Below, in pieces: positions 17,314 through 24,539 of a DNA stretch of 64,000 nt. This DNA comes from Nonomuraea pusilla (GTDB lineage Bacteria; Actinomycetota; Actinomycetes; Streptosporangiales; Streptosporangiaceae): NCBI RefSeq assembly GCF_900109355.1, contig NZ_FOBF01000001.1, forward strand, positions 487,613 through 551,612, written 5' to 3'. Position 1 is the stretch's first letter. The number at the start of each line of letters is the position of its first letter. The notes beneath the pieces were generated by a model, which was not told where the DNA came from, made no database searches, and saw nothing but the letters and a program-made list of their open reading frames with translations. Both the position numbers and the translations under genes were made by a program.

Positions 17314-17988
17314 TCACGGAGGGCTGAACCGGTAGCCGAACCCGCGGACGGTGTGGATGAACACCGGTTCGGCCGGGCGCGGCTCGATCTTCGCGCGCAC
17401 CCGCTGGACGCAGGCGTCCACGAGGCGGGAGTCGGCGACGTGGGTGTGGTCCCAGACGGCGCGCAGCAGGTAGCGGCGGTTGAGCACCTGGCCGGGGTGG
17501 CGGACGAGCTCCAGCAGGAGGCGCAGCTCGGTCGGCGTCAGGTGGATCTCCTTGTCGGCCAGCGTGACCTTGAGGGCGCCCCGGTCGATCACGAGGTCGC
17601 CGAAGGCGATGCGGTCGGAGGAGGCCGACTCGGCCCTGCGCAGGATCGCGCGGATGCGCGCGTCCAGCACGCGTGGTTCGACCGGCTTGACCACGTAGTC
17701 GTCGGCGCCCGCCTCCAGGCCGACGACGACGTCCAGGTCGTCGCCGCGCGCGGTCAGCAGGATGACGGGGAGCTGGTCGAGTTTGCGCACCCGGCGGCAC
17801 ACCTCGACGCCGTCGATGCCGGGGAGCATCACGTCGAGGATCGCGATCTCGGGGCGCCGGGCCCTGATGTGGTCGAGGGCCTCCTCGCCGGTGGCGTAGG
17901 ACGTGACGGAATGGCCCTGGCGCGTCAGCGCCAGTTCGAGCGCTGTCCGCACGGAGGGGTCGTCTTCGACAAGGAGGATGCCAGCCAC
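17314..17988 (-). CDS. Response regulator, OmpR/PhoB family (AfsQ1-like)
   Basis: A 224-residue regulator. The receiver domain has acidic residues Glu8, Asp9 and Asp10, phospho-acceptor Asp52 in ILDVMLPGIDG, the LLTAR switch threonine and VVKPV lysine. A C-terminal winged helix (about 128-222) contains LTPTELRLLLELVRHPGQVLNR and ends TVRGFGYRFSPP. The receiver and linker sequence (GLEAGADDYVVKPV..RVLDARIRAILRR) matches AfsQ1-type regulators closely. GTG 17988 gives the usual VAGILLVEDD start; GTG 17994 is possible. No ribosome-binding site is seen, so a leaderless transcript is possible. It heads a three-gene operon with the kinase and lipoprotein. Confidence 0.92.
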   Translation of the reverse strand: MAGILLVEDDPSVRTALELALTRQGHSVTSYATGEEALDHIRARRPEIAILDVMLPGIDGVEVCRRVRKLDQLPVILLTARGDDLDVVVGLEAGADDYVVKPVEPRVLDARIRAILRRAESASSDRIAFGDLVIDRGALKVTLADKEIHLTPTELRLLLELVRHPGQVLNRRYLLRAVWDHTHVADSRLVDACVQRVRAKIEPRPAEPVFIHTVRGFGYRFSPP

Positions 17989-18025
17989 GCGCACATTATT
18001 ATTCCATGTACTGAATATCCGGGTT

Positions 18026-18045
18026 GTGTCATCAAACTGTGACAC
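18026..18045. promoter_or_regulatory. Inverted repeat upstream of the response regulator
   Basis: GTGTCA-N8-TGACAC is a perfect 6-bp inverted repeat about 40 bp upstream of the AfsQ1-like start. It could be an autoregulatory operator; it does not match the published AfsQ1 direct-repeat motif, so the assignment is open. Confidence 0.35.
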
Positions 18046-18082
18046 GCTGCTCATCGGATCCTCAAGAACGCGCGACAGCCTG

Positions 18083-18130
18083 AAAGCGGCTTCCCTTCGG
18101 CTGCGGGCGCCCGAAGGGGAGCCGCTTTAT
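18083..18130. terminator. Strong orphan hairpin between divergent genes
   Basis: An 18-bp stem with a single G-U wobble (18083-18100 with 18111-18128) and a 10-nt loop, followed on the plus strand by ATT after TTT. It has the shape of an intrinsic terminator, yet no gene ends here: the response regulator reads away to the left and the transglycosylase to the right. It may end a small RNA or act as a barrier or attenuator. Confidence 0.55.
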
Positions 18131-18146
18131 TGTGAGCAAAATCACA
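18131..18146. promoter_or_regulatory. CRP-type binding site
   Basis: TGTGAGCAAAATCACA is a perfect match to the CRP palindrome TGTGA-N6-TCACA. It lies about 108 bp upstream of the transglycosylase start. A TAGGTT -10-like box inside a GCTAACC-ggta-GGTTAGC inverted repeat (18165-18182) sits between them. In Mycobacterium and Streptomyces, Crp controls the resuscitation-promoting factor gene rpfA, so a cell-wall lysis target fits. Confidence 0.65.
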
Positions 18147-18253
18147 ACATTAACGAAAGAGCACGCTAACCGGTAGGTTAGCCAAGAGAACGCCAAGCAA
18201 ATACCGCGTTCAGGTTGCGCACCACCCCCCAGGACAGGGCAAGCTCATGGGTC

Positions 18254-18967
18254 GTGAGCCCACGTCCGCAGTTGAGTGAGCGTCCCGCCAAGGAAGTCCC
18301 CCGCTCCGCGCGCAGGACGTCACGTTTCACCGCCAAACGCGTCACGATCGCCGCCCTGTCGGCCGTCGTGGTGCTCGGCGGAGGCGGCTACGTCGCCTAC
18401 AAGGCCGTCGGCAACGCCAGCAAGCCCCCCGTCGATCCCTTCACGATCGAGGACTTCGGCAAGCTCGCCAGCGGCGACCTCGCGGCGCCCGACCCCGAGA
18501 CCGACGCGCTCAAGGAGGCCGCGGTCCAGAAGTACCGGGCCGAGCTGCTGAAGAAGGGGCGCGGGGGCAAGGTCAAGGACCTCGACTGGGTCGTGGTCAA
18601 GAAGCAGGCGCCCGGCGGCAGCGGCTTCCCGCCGGTCAACTTCCCGCCGGGCAGCGACCCCTCGCCCGGCAGCAACAAGGCCACCGCCAAGGCCATGCTC
18701 GCCGCCTTCGGCTTCGGCGCCGACCAGTGGGGCTGCCTCGAACGCCTCTGGCAGAAGGAGAGCGGCTGGAACGAGCGGGCGATGAACCGCTACTCCGGCG
18801 CGTACGGCATCCCGCAGTCCCTCCCCGGCAGCAAGATGGCCAGCGCGGGCAGCGACTGGCAGACCAACGCCGCCACCCAGATCAAGTGGGGTCTCGGCTA
18901 CATCAAGGGCCGTTACGGCACGCCCTGCGGCGCCTGGGGCCACTCTCAGTCCGTGGGATGGTACTAA
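18254..18967 (+). CDS. Exported lysozyme-like transglycosylase (C-terminal aggregation-promoting-factor/SLT-like domain)
   Basis: A 237-residue protein. An Arg-rich N-terminus is followed by a membrane anchor or signal segment (VTIAALSAVVVLGGGGYVAYKAV, about residues 29-51), a charged stalk, a Pro/Gly/Ser linker, and a C-terminal domain of about 85 residues. The domain reads QWGCLERLWQKESGWNERAMNR..GAYGIPQSLPGSKM...QIKWGLGYIKGRYGTPCGAW, which is the lysozyme-like fold with Glu in WQKESGWN as probable catalytic acid and a Cys pair. It should cleave glycan strands of peptidoglycan. GTG 18254 is the likely start; TTG 18215 in frame is an alternative. The promoter region carries a CRP-type site. 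Confidence 0.87.
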   Translation: MSPRPQLSERPAKEVPRSARRTSRFTAKRVTIAALSAVVVLGGGGYVAYKAVGNASKPPVDPFTIEDFGKLASGDLAAPDPETDALKEAAVQKYRAELLKKGRGGKVKDLDWVVVKKQAPGGSGFPPVNFPPGSDPSPGSNKATAKAMLAAFGFGADQWGCLERLWQKESGWNERAMNRYSGAYGIPQSLPGSKMASAGSDWQTNAATQIKWGLGYIKGRYGTPCGAWGHSQSVGWY

Positions 18968-19037
18968 CAGGTCATCTTTCCTTCTGCGATCGGCAAGCCG
19001 CGCGGAACCGCGGGAGGCTCCGGCGCACTCTGGCCGC

Positions 19038-21056
19038 ATGGGTGCGAAGGTCAGCGTGATCGTCAGTGTCTGCAACCCGGGTGACAGCGCCGACGCGTGC
19101 ATCCGCTCCGCCCTGGAGCAGACGATGCCCGCCGACGACTATGAAGTGATCTTCGTGGACGACGGGTCCACGGACGGCATCGCCGAACGGCTCGACACCA
19201 TCGCCGCCGTGCGCTCCAACGTGCGGGCGATGCACCTGCCGCACAGCGGCTCCCCGCTGCCCGGCCGCAACCTGGGCCTGGCCGCCGCCGCGGGCGACTA
19301 CGTGCTCTTCCTCGACCAGCGCGACCGCCTGGAGAAGGACGCCCTGGCCCGCATGCACGAGCGGGCCGTGGAGACCGACGCCGACGTCCTGGCCGGCCGC
19401 CTGGTCCGCGACTGGGGGCCGCCGCTCGCCGCGTTCGAGCGCAGCACCGGCAGGGCCGACCTGGTCCGCGACCGCCTGCTCGCGCTGCTCGTGCCGCAGC
19501 AGCTCTACCGGCGCGCCTTCCTGCAGGAGCACGGGCTGGCCTTCCCGGAGTCCGGCGGGCGGCTGGCCGAGCAGGGGTTCGCCCTGCGCGCGTACCTGCA
19601 GGCGAAGATCGTCGCCGTGCTGGCCGAGCACGTCTGCTGCCACCTCGGCGAGCGGCCGCCCGTGGAGGAGGAGCCGCGCGCGATCGTCGCCGAACTGCGC
19701 GCGCTGCTCGACGACGTCGACGCCTACCTCGGCGAGGGCCGCCAGCGCGACCGCGTCCACGCGCACTGGCTGCGCGCTGCGGTGCTGCGCCCCCTCGTCA
19801 CCAGCAGGTTCGCCGACTCCTCCATCGACAGGGGACGGCACTTCAGGCTCGTGCAGGAGCTCATGGCCGAACGCTTCCCCGAGCGGCTCGACCGGTACCT
19901 GCCCGTGCAGCTGCGCGCCGTGGCGGCGTTCGTCCGGGCCGGGCGGCTCGACCAGGTCGTCATGCTGGCCAACTCCACCCGGCGCGCGGGCCTGCGCGCC
20001 GACCTCGCCGAGGTGCGGTGGGACGCCCACATCCTCGTGCTCGGCCTCAGCGTCGAGGTCGTGGACGGCGACGGCAGGCCCGACAGGTACCGCGTGGACG
20101 GCGACCGCCTGCACTGGATCCCGCCGCGCTCCGTGGACGACGAGCTGCTGCCCGGCGAGGTCACCGACGTCACCGCCGCCGTCGAGCGGGCCCGCGTCGA
20201 GGTGTACGTGCGCCACGCCGACACCGGCGAGGTGCACTTCCTGCCGGTGGCGCAGGAGGTCGAGCGCGTCGACGCGGGCCGGGGCCGGGCCCGCGTCAGG
20301 ATCAGGGGCGAGATCAGGCTGGACGTGACGTCCGCCGCCGTCGGCGAGCCGCTGCGGGCCGGGCACTGGGAGGTGCACGTCCGCATGTTCGGCGGCGGCA
20401 ACCAGGCGAGGAGCCGCGTCAGCAGGCAGGAGGGCCCGCTCAACTGCCTCGGCGTGCTCGCGCAGCGGCCCAGGGCGCGTCTGGTCGTGCCCTGCTGGAG
20501 CGACGCGGGCGAGCTCGGCCTGGTCGTCGAGCCGCGCTCGTTCGCCGAGTCCATCGCGCTGGTGTCGCCGGGGGTGGCGGTCAAACGGCTCGACGGGCAC
20601 GTCTACGTCGTGCTGCCGGTGCCGTACGTGCCGCCGAGCGGCGGGCCCCCGCTGGAGCTGGTGCTGCGCTCCACGGGGCGGCGGGCCCGCGAGGTGACGG
20701 CTCCCGCGCTGGTCGAACCCGGCGTCCCCGGCAGGATCGCCGGGCAGCTCGTCGCCAGGACGCCCGTCAAGCGCATGTCGCCGGGCAAGGACGACCTGGG
20801 CCCAGGCGTCTGGGCGGCGGCGCTGCGCACCGAGCAGGAGGAGGTGTGGCTGCGGTTCGGGCTGGAGGTGCGCAAGGGCCGGGTCGAGGCGCGGCCGGCC
20901 GCCGCCCTGGACCTCGTGCCGGACTCCGGCGAGAGCTCGCCGCTGGCCGTCGCGCTCGGCCCCGACACGGTGGCGCGCCGGCTGGTGCGCCGCATGCCCG
21001 GCGCCAGGCGCCTGGTGCGCCTGGCGCGCGCGGGCAAGCGCAGATACCTCAGCTGA
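19038..21056 (+). CDS. GT2 family glycosyltransferase with large C-terminal region (TarP/TarS-like architecture)
   Basis: A 672-residue cytosolic-side enzyme. The N-terminal GT-A domain (about residues 1-230) starts KVSVIVSVCNPG and has the nucleotide-binding VDDGSTDG, GRNLGLAAAAGDYVLFLDQRD in the metal-binding position, and a helical HLG segment. The rest, about 440 residues, holds a helical linker and beta-rich domains (VEVYVRHADTGEVHFLPV; WEVHVRMFGGGNQ; GVWAAAL). This layout recalls wall-teichoic-acid glycosyltransferases, so a polyol-phosphate or other wall polymer acceptor is likely. The sugar donor is unknown. Its stop overlaps that of the convergent esterase gene within TCAGCTGA. Confidence 0.85.
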   Translation: MGAKVSVIVSVCNPGDSADACIRSALEQTMPADDYEVIFVDDGSTDGIAERLDTIAAVRSNVRAMHLPHSGSPLPGRNLGLAAAAGDYVLFLDQRDRLEKDALARMHERAVETDADVLAGRLVRDWGPPLAAFERSTGRADLVRDRLLALLVPQQLYRRAFLQEHGLAFPESGGRLAEQGFALRAYLQAKIVAVLAEHVCCHLGERPPVEEEPRAIVAELRALLDDVDAYLGEGRQRDRVHAHWLRAAVLRPLVTSRFADSSIDRGRHFRLVQELMAERFPERLDRYLPVQLRAVAAFVRAGRLDQVVMLANSTRRAGLRADLAEVRWDAHILVLGLSVEVVDGDGRPDRYRVDGDRLHWIPPRSVDDELLPGEVTDVTAAVERARVEVYVRHADTGEVHFLPVAQEVERVDAGRGRARVRIRGEIRLDVTSAAVGEPLRAGHWEVHVRMFGGGNQARSRVSRQEGPLNCLGVLAQRPRARLVVPCWSDAGELGLVVEPRSFAESIALVSPGVAVKRLDGHVYVVLPVPYVPPSGGPPLELVLRSTGRRAREVTAPALVEPGVPGRIAGQLVARTPVKRMSPGKDDLGPGVWAAALRTEQEEVWLRFGLEVRKGRVEARPAAALDLVPDSGESSPLAVALGPDTVARRLVRRMPGARRLVRLARAGKRRYLS

Positions 21057-22212
21057 CCCACTCCTCCAGCTCGGCGAACGCGTCCCTGAAGGCGGGCAGC
21101 ATCGGCTTGAGCCTGCCGGGGTAGACGTCCACGAGGCTGTCGAGGTGGTTGCCGCCCTCGATCCGGTGGTAGCGGAACGGGCGGTGCGGCCCGACCATCC
21201 GGGCGTAGACGTCCGAGTCGCGGGAGATCGGCAGCAGCGTGTCGAGTGTGCCGTGGATGGTGATCAGCGGCTTGGTGATCCTGCCGGTCAACGCGATCCT
21301 GGCCATGGCGGCGTACGGCTTGCGGGCGTCGTAGTCGTAGTCGGCAGGGGCGCCCGTGTACTCCGGGTCGAGCTCCTTCTGGTAGAGCTGCTGCGTCAGC
21401 TCCCAGTAGTACTGCCGGTGGAACGGCCACAGGAACTCGGAGCCCTCGGCGAACCCGGCCGCGCGCACGCCCGCCTCGTCCGGGTAGGCCTTGAGCGCCT
21501 GCGGCAGGTAGTTCAGCAGGTTGTCGCCCTTGAGCCGCCAGAGCGTGCCCTCCCAGTCCACGCCGCCGTCGTACAGCCAGCCCCGGTTCTCCAGCTGCCA
21601 CCTGACGAGGTAGCCGCCGTTGGAGATGCCCGCGACGAACGTGCGCTCGGGCCGCTTGCCGTAGTGGCGGGCGGCGGCGGCCTTGGCTGCCACCGTGAGC
21701 TGGGTGACGCGCTCGTTCCACTCGGCGATGGCGTCGCCCGGCAGCCGGCCGTCGGTGTGGAAGCCGACTCCGGTGTTGCCCTTGTCGGTCGCCGCGAACG
21801 CGTACCCCTTGGACAGCACCCAGTCGGAGATCGTGAAGTCGTTGGCGTACTGCTTCCTGTTGCCGGGCGTGCCGGTGATCACCAGGCCGCCGTTCCACCG
21901 GTCGGGGAACCTGATGACGAACTGGGCGTCGTGGTTCCAGCCGTGGGTGGCGTTGGTGGTGGAGGTGTCGGGGAAGTAGCCGTCGATCTGCACGCCGGGC
22001 ACGCCGGTCGGGTTGACCGTGGCGGCCGAGTGCAGCCCGGCCCAGTCGGCGGGGTCGGTGTGGCCCGTCCTGGCGGTGCCCGCGGTGGTGAGGTCGTCGA
22101 GCCTGGCGCTGACGGCCAGCTCGGCGCCTGGCACGGCGGGCCCGTCCGCCTGCGCGGGCGCCGCCTGTAACGGGGTGAGCAGCGTCGCGACGAGGGTGAG
22201 CGCGGCCAGCAT
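21049..22212 (-). CDS. Secreted alpha/beta hydrolase (tannase / 3-hydroxybutyrate-oligomer-hydrolase-like)
   Basis: A 387-residue protein with an N-terminal signal peptide (MLAALTLVATLLTPLQAAPAQA). The hydrolase core has an oxyanion-side strand (GGLVITGTPGNRKQ), the nucleophile elbow GISNGG (Ser, about residue 165), and late acidic and basic residues in IHGTLDTLLP and GGNHLDSL, consistent with a Ser-Asp-His triad. The sequence resembles tannase/feruloyl-esterase and 3-hydroxybutyrate oligomer hydrolase proteins; the latter fits the operon, which also carries a 3-hydroxybutyrate-dehydrogenase-like SDR. It is the last gene of a five-gene unit; its ATG shares one base with the upstream stop (TGATG). 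Confidence 0.83.
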   Translation of the reverse strand: MLAALTLVATLLTPLQAAPAQADGPAVPGAELAVSARLDDLTTAGTARTGHTDPADWAGLHSAATVNPTGVPGVQIDGYFPDTSTTNATHGWNHDAQFVIRFPDRWNGGLVITGTPGNRKQYANDFTISDWVLSKGYAFAATDKGNTGVGFHTDGRLPGDAIAEWNERVTQLTVAAKAAAARHYGKRPERTFVAGISNGGYLVRWQLENRGWLYDGGVDWEGTLWRLKGDNLLNYLPQALKAYPDEAGVRAAGFAEGSEFLWPFHRQYYWELTQQLYQKELDPEYTGAPADYDYDARKPYAAMARIALTGRITKPLITIHGTLDTLLPISRDSDVYARMVGPHRPFRYHRIEGGNHLDSLVDVYPGRLKPMLPAFRDAFAELEEWVS

Positions 22213-23213
22213 CACGCCGCCCCGAGGTGCTCGGCCAGCAGCCGGCCGAACTCGGCCGGGTGCTCCAGGTGCGGGCTGTGGCCGCAGTCCTCGATGACGG
22301 CCTCGCGGTAGGCGCCGTACCGGTCGAGCGCGGCCCGCGTCTGGGTCACCATGGGCTGGGCGGGCGTGCCGGGCGAGCCGGGCACGACGCCGATCGCGCC
22401 CAGGTGCGCCAGGTCGAACAGGGACGTGTCCGACACGATCACGTCGTCGGCGCCTCTGATCCACAGGATGGGCGGCTTGGGGTCGATCTCGTGCAGGTCG
22501 TCCAGGCGGAAGTGGGTGGGGGCGAGGGCGTTGAGCACGCCCTGCTTCCCGGGGGCCACCCCGGGCCACGCGGGGGAGGTCGCGGCGTCGCCCGGATAGT
22601 TCCCGTCGCCGGTACGGGTCGTCAGCATCGCCTTGACGTAGTGGTCCTCGTCCGCGACGTCCGGGTTCTTGACGTAGGTGGTGCGGAAGACCACGCGCGG
22701 CGACGTGGGCGACTCGTCCGACAGGTCGCCCGCCGCGAGCCTGGCCACGAAGTCGGGGTTGGCCGCCCCCGCCCCGGAGCCGGCGCCGTCGGGGTGGGTG
22801 AGCGTGCCGTCAGGGCCCTCGGTGCCGCCGAACCCGTACGGCGAGACCGGGTTGACCAGGGTGACGCTCCTGACGAGCTCCGGGTGGTCGCGCAGCAGCT
22901 GCAGGACGACGCCGCCGCCCATGCTCCAGCCGACCAGGTGCACGCCCTCCAGGTCGAGCGCGGCGACCAGCTCGGCCAGGTCGTCGGAGTAGTCGCGCAG
23001 GCCCCGCGTGGCGTCCACCGGCTCGGGGTCGGTGTCGCCGAAGCCGCGCAGGTCGGCGGCGAGCGGGCGGTAGCGCTCCGGCAGGGCGGCCATGGCGTCG
23101 CGCCAGAAGGCGGCGGAGGAGACGTTGCCGTGGACGAACAGCACGGGCTCGCCCGCCGTGCGGCCCTCGACCGTCACGACGTTCTGGGTGAGCCGGGGGG
23201 TGGTGACCTTCAT
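22212..23213 (-). CDS. Alpha/beta hydrolase
   Basis: A 333-residue cytosolic alpha/beta hydrolase. The HGNVSS oxyanion motif, DLRGFGDTDPEPVDATRGL, and the nucleophile elbow GWSMGGG (Ser, about residue 98) lead to a lid region, then ILWIRGADDVIV (Asp) and EDCGHSPHLEHP (His). The substrate is probably an ester or lactone intermediate of the same pathway. The start overlaps the MFS stop and the stop overlaps the next start (TGATG in both cases), so translation is coupled along the operon. The precise reaction is unknown. Confidence 0.87.
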   Translation of the reverse strand: MKVTTPRLTQNVVTVEGRTAGEPVLFVHGNVSSAAFWRDAMAALPERYRPLAADLRGFGDTDPEPVDATRGLRDYSDDLAELVAALDLEGVHLVGWSMGGGVVLQLLRDHPELVRSVTLVNPVSPYGFGGTEGPDGTLTHPDGAGSGAGAANPDFVARLAAGDLSDESPTSPRVVFRTTYVKNPDVADEDHYVKAMLTTRTGDGNYPGDAATSPAWPGVAPGKQGVLNALAPTHFRLDDLHEIDPKPPILWIRGADDVIVSDTSLFDLAHLGAIGVVPGSPGTPAQPMVTQTRAALDRYGAYREAVIEDCGHSPHLEHPAEFGRLLAEHLGAA

Positions 23214-24484
23214 CAGGCGTGGGTCCTTTCGGCCAGGTCGCGGCCCTGGGTCTCGCGGGCGGCGTAGACGGCCCCCAGCGTGAGCACCGCGGCCAGACCA
23301 AGGTAGAGGGAGATGGGCAGGGCGCTGGAGTACGACTGCAGCAGCGCGGTCGCGATGACGGGGGCCAGCGCGCCGGCGACGATCGCGGAGAGCTGGGCGC
23401 CGATCGACACGCCGGTGTAGCGCATCCTGGTGCCGAACAGCTCGGAGAAGAAGGCGGCCTGCGGGCCGTACATCATGCCGTGGAAGAGCAGGCCGACCGT
23501 GACGGCGAGGGTGATGGCCAGGAAGTTGCCGGTCTGCACCAGCGGGAAGAAGGCGAAGATCCAGACGCCGACCCCGGCGGCCCCGGCGAGGTAGATCGGG
23601 CGGCGGCCGATCCTGTCGGACAGCGCGCCCCACATCGGGATCGTGGCGAAGTGGATGGCCGACGCGATGAGCACCGCCTCCAGCACCGTCGAGTTGTCGA
23701 TCTTGTTGGCCTTGGCGTAGGTGATGACGAACACCGTCAGCAGGTAGAACGAGATGTTCTCCGCCAGGCGCGCGCCGATGGCGATGACGACGTCCTTGGT
23801 GTGGTGGCGCAGCACGCCGACGATGGGCGCCTTCTCCATCGGCTCGGCCTGCTGGAACACCGGCGACTCGGTGATCGACAGCCGGATCCACAGGCCGATC
23901 AGCACCAGCACGCCCGACAGCAGGAACGGCACCCGCCAGCCCCAGGCGACGAACGCCTCCTCGGACTGCCAGGCGGCCAGCATCGTCAGCACGCCGGTCG
24001 CGAGCAGGTTCCCGCCCGGGGCGCCCGCCTGCGGCCAGGAGGCCCAGAAGCCGCGGCGCTCCGCCGAGCCGTGCTCGGAGACGATCAGCACCGCGCCGCC
24101 CCACTCGCCGCCCAGCGCGAAGCCCTGCACGAGCCGCAGCGTGGTCAGCAGCAGCGGGGCCGCCGCGCCGACGCTCGCGTGCGTCGGGAGGCAGCCGATG
24201 AGGAACGTCGCGGCGCCCATCATGAGCAGGCTGACCACGAGGAGCGTCTTGCGGCCGACCCGGTCGCCGAAGTGGCCGAAGACCAGGCCACCGAGCGGGC
24301 GGGCGACGAAGCCGACCGCGTACGTGAGGAAGGCCAGCAGCGTGCCGGTCAGGGGGTCGGACTCGGGGAAGAAGAGCTTGTTGAACACGAGCGCGGCTGC
24401 CGAGCCGTACAGGAAGAAGTCGTACCACTCGATGGTGGTGCCGACCAGGCTGGCGGCGACGATCTTCTTGATGGAAGTGGCCAT
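23213..24484 (-). CDS. MFS transporter, metabolite:H+ symporter (MHS) type
   Basis: A 423-residue membrane protein with 12 predicted helices. Family hallmarks are GTTIEWYDFFLYG in TM1, VARPLGGLVFGHFGDRVGRK in loop 2-3, and RLVQGFALGGEWGGAV in TM4, as in ShiA, KgtP and ProP-type symporters that import carboxylates, betaines or aromatic acids. In this operon import of a hydroxy acid is likely. ATG 24484 (MATSIKK) is preferred; GTG 24493 would add three residues. A 9-bp inverted repeat covers the region just upstream. It follows the regulator gene with a gap of about 55 bp. Confidence 0.9.
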   Translation of the reverse strand: MATSIKKIVAASLVGTTIEWYDFFLYGSAAALVFNKLFFPESDPLTGTLLAFLTYAVGFVARPLGGLVFGHFGDRVGRKTLLVVSLLMMGAATFLIGCLPTHASVGAAAPLLLTTLRLVQGFALGGEWGGAVLIVSEHGSAERRGFWASWPQAGAPGGNLLATGVLTMLAAWQSEEAFVAWGWRVPFLLSGVLVLIGLWIRLSITESPVFQQAEPMEKAPIVGVLRHHTKDVVIAIGARLAENISFYLLTVFVITYAKANKIDNSTVLEAVLIASAIHFATIPMWGALSDRIGRRPIYLAGAAGVGVWIFAFFPLVQTGNFLAITLAVTVGLLFHGMMYGPQAAFFSELFGTRMRYTGVSIGAQLSAIVAGALAPVIATALLQSYSSALPISLYLGLAAVLTLGAVYAARETQGRDLAERTHA

Positions 24485-24510
24485 GCCGGTCACGGTAAGG
24501 AGTGACCGGC
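24485..24510. promoter_or_regulatory. Inverted repeat at the MFS gene start
   Basis: GCCGGTCAC (24485-24493) and GTGACCGGC (24502-24510), a perfect 9-bp inverted repeat with an 8-bp spacer immediately 5' of the ATG at 24484. It may be an operator for the adjacent GAF/CdaR-type regulator or a hairpin hindering initiation. Confidence 0.45.
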
Positions 24511-24539
24511 GTCACTCATATGGGGTCGTCACCCACACT

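Noticed and set aside
18000..18254. c-di-AMP (ydaO) riboswitch before the transglycosylase
   Set aside because: Such elements precede similar genes in actinobacteria, but I could not find the conserved core motifs here; a CRP site and simple hairpins explain the structure better.
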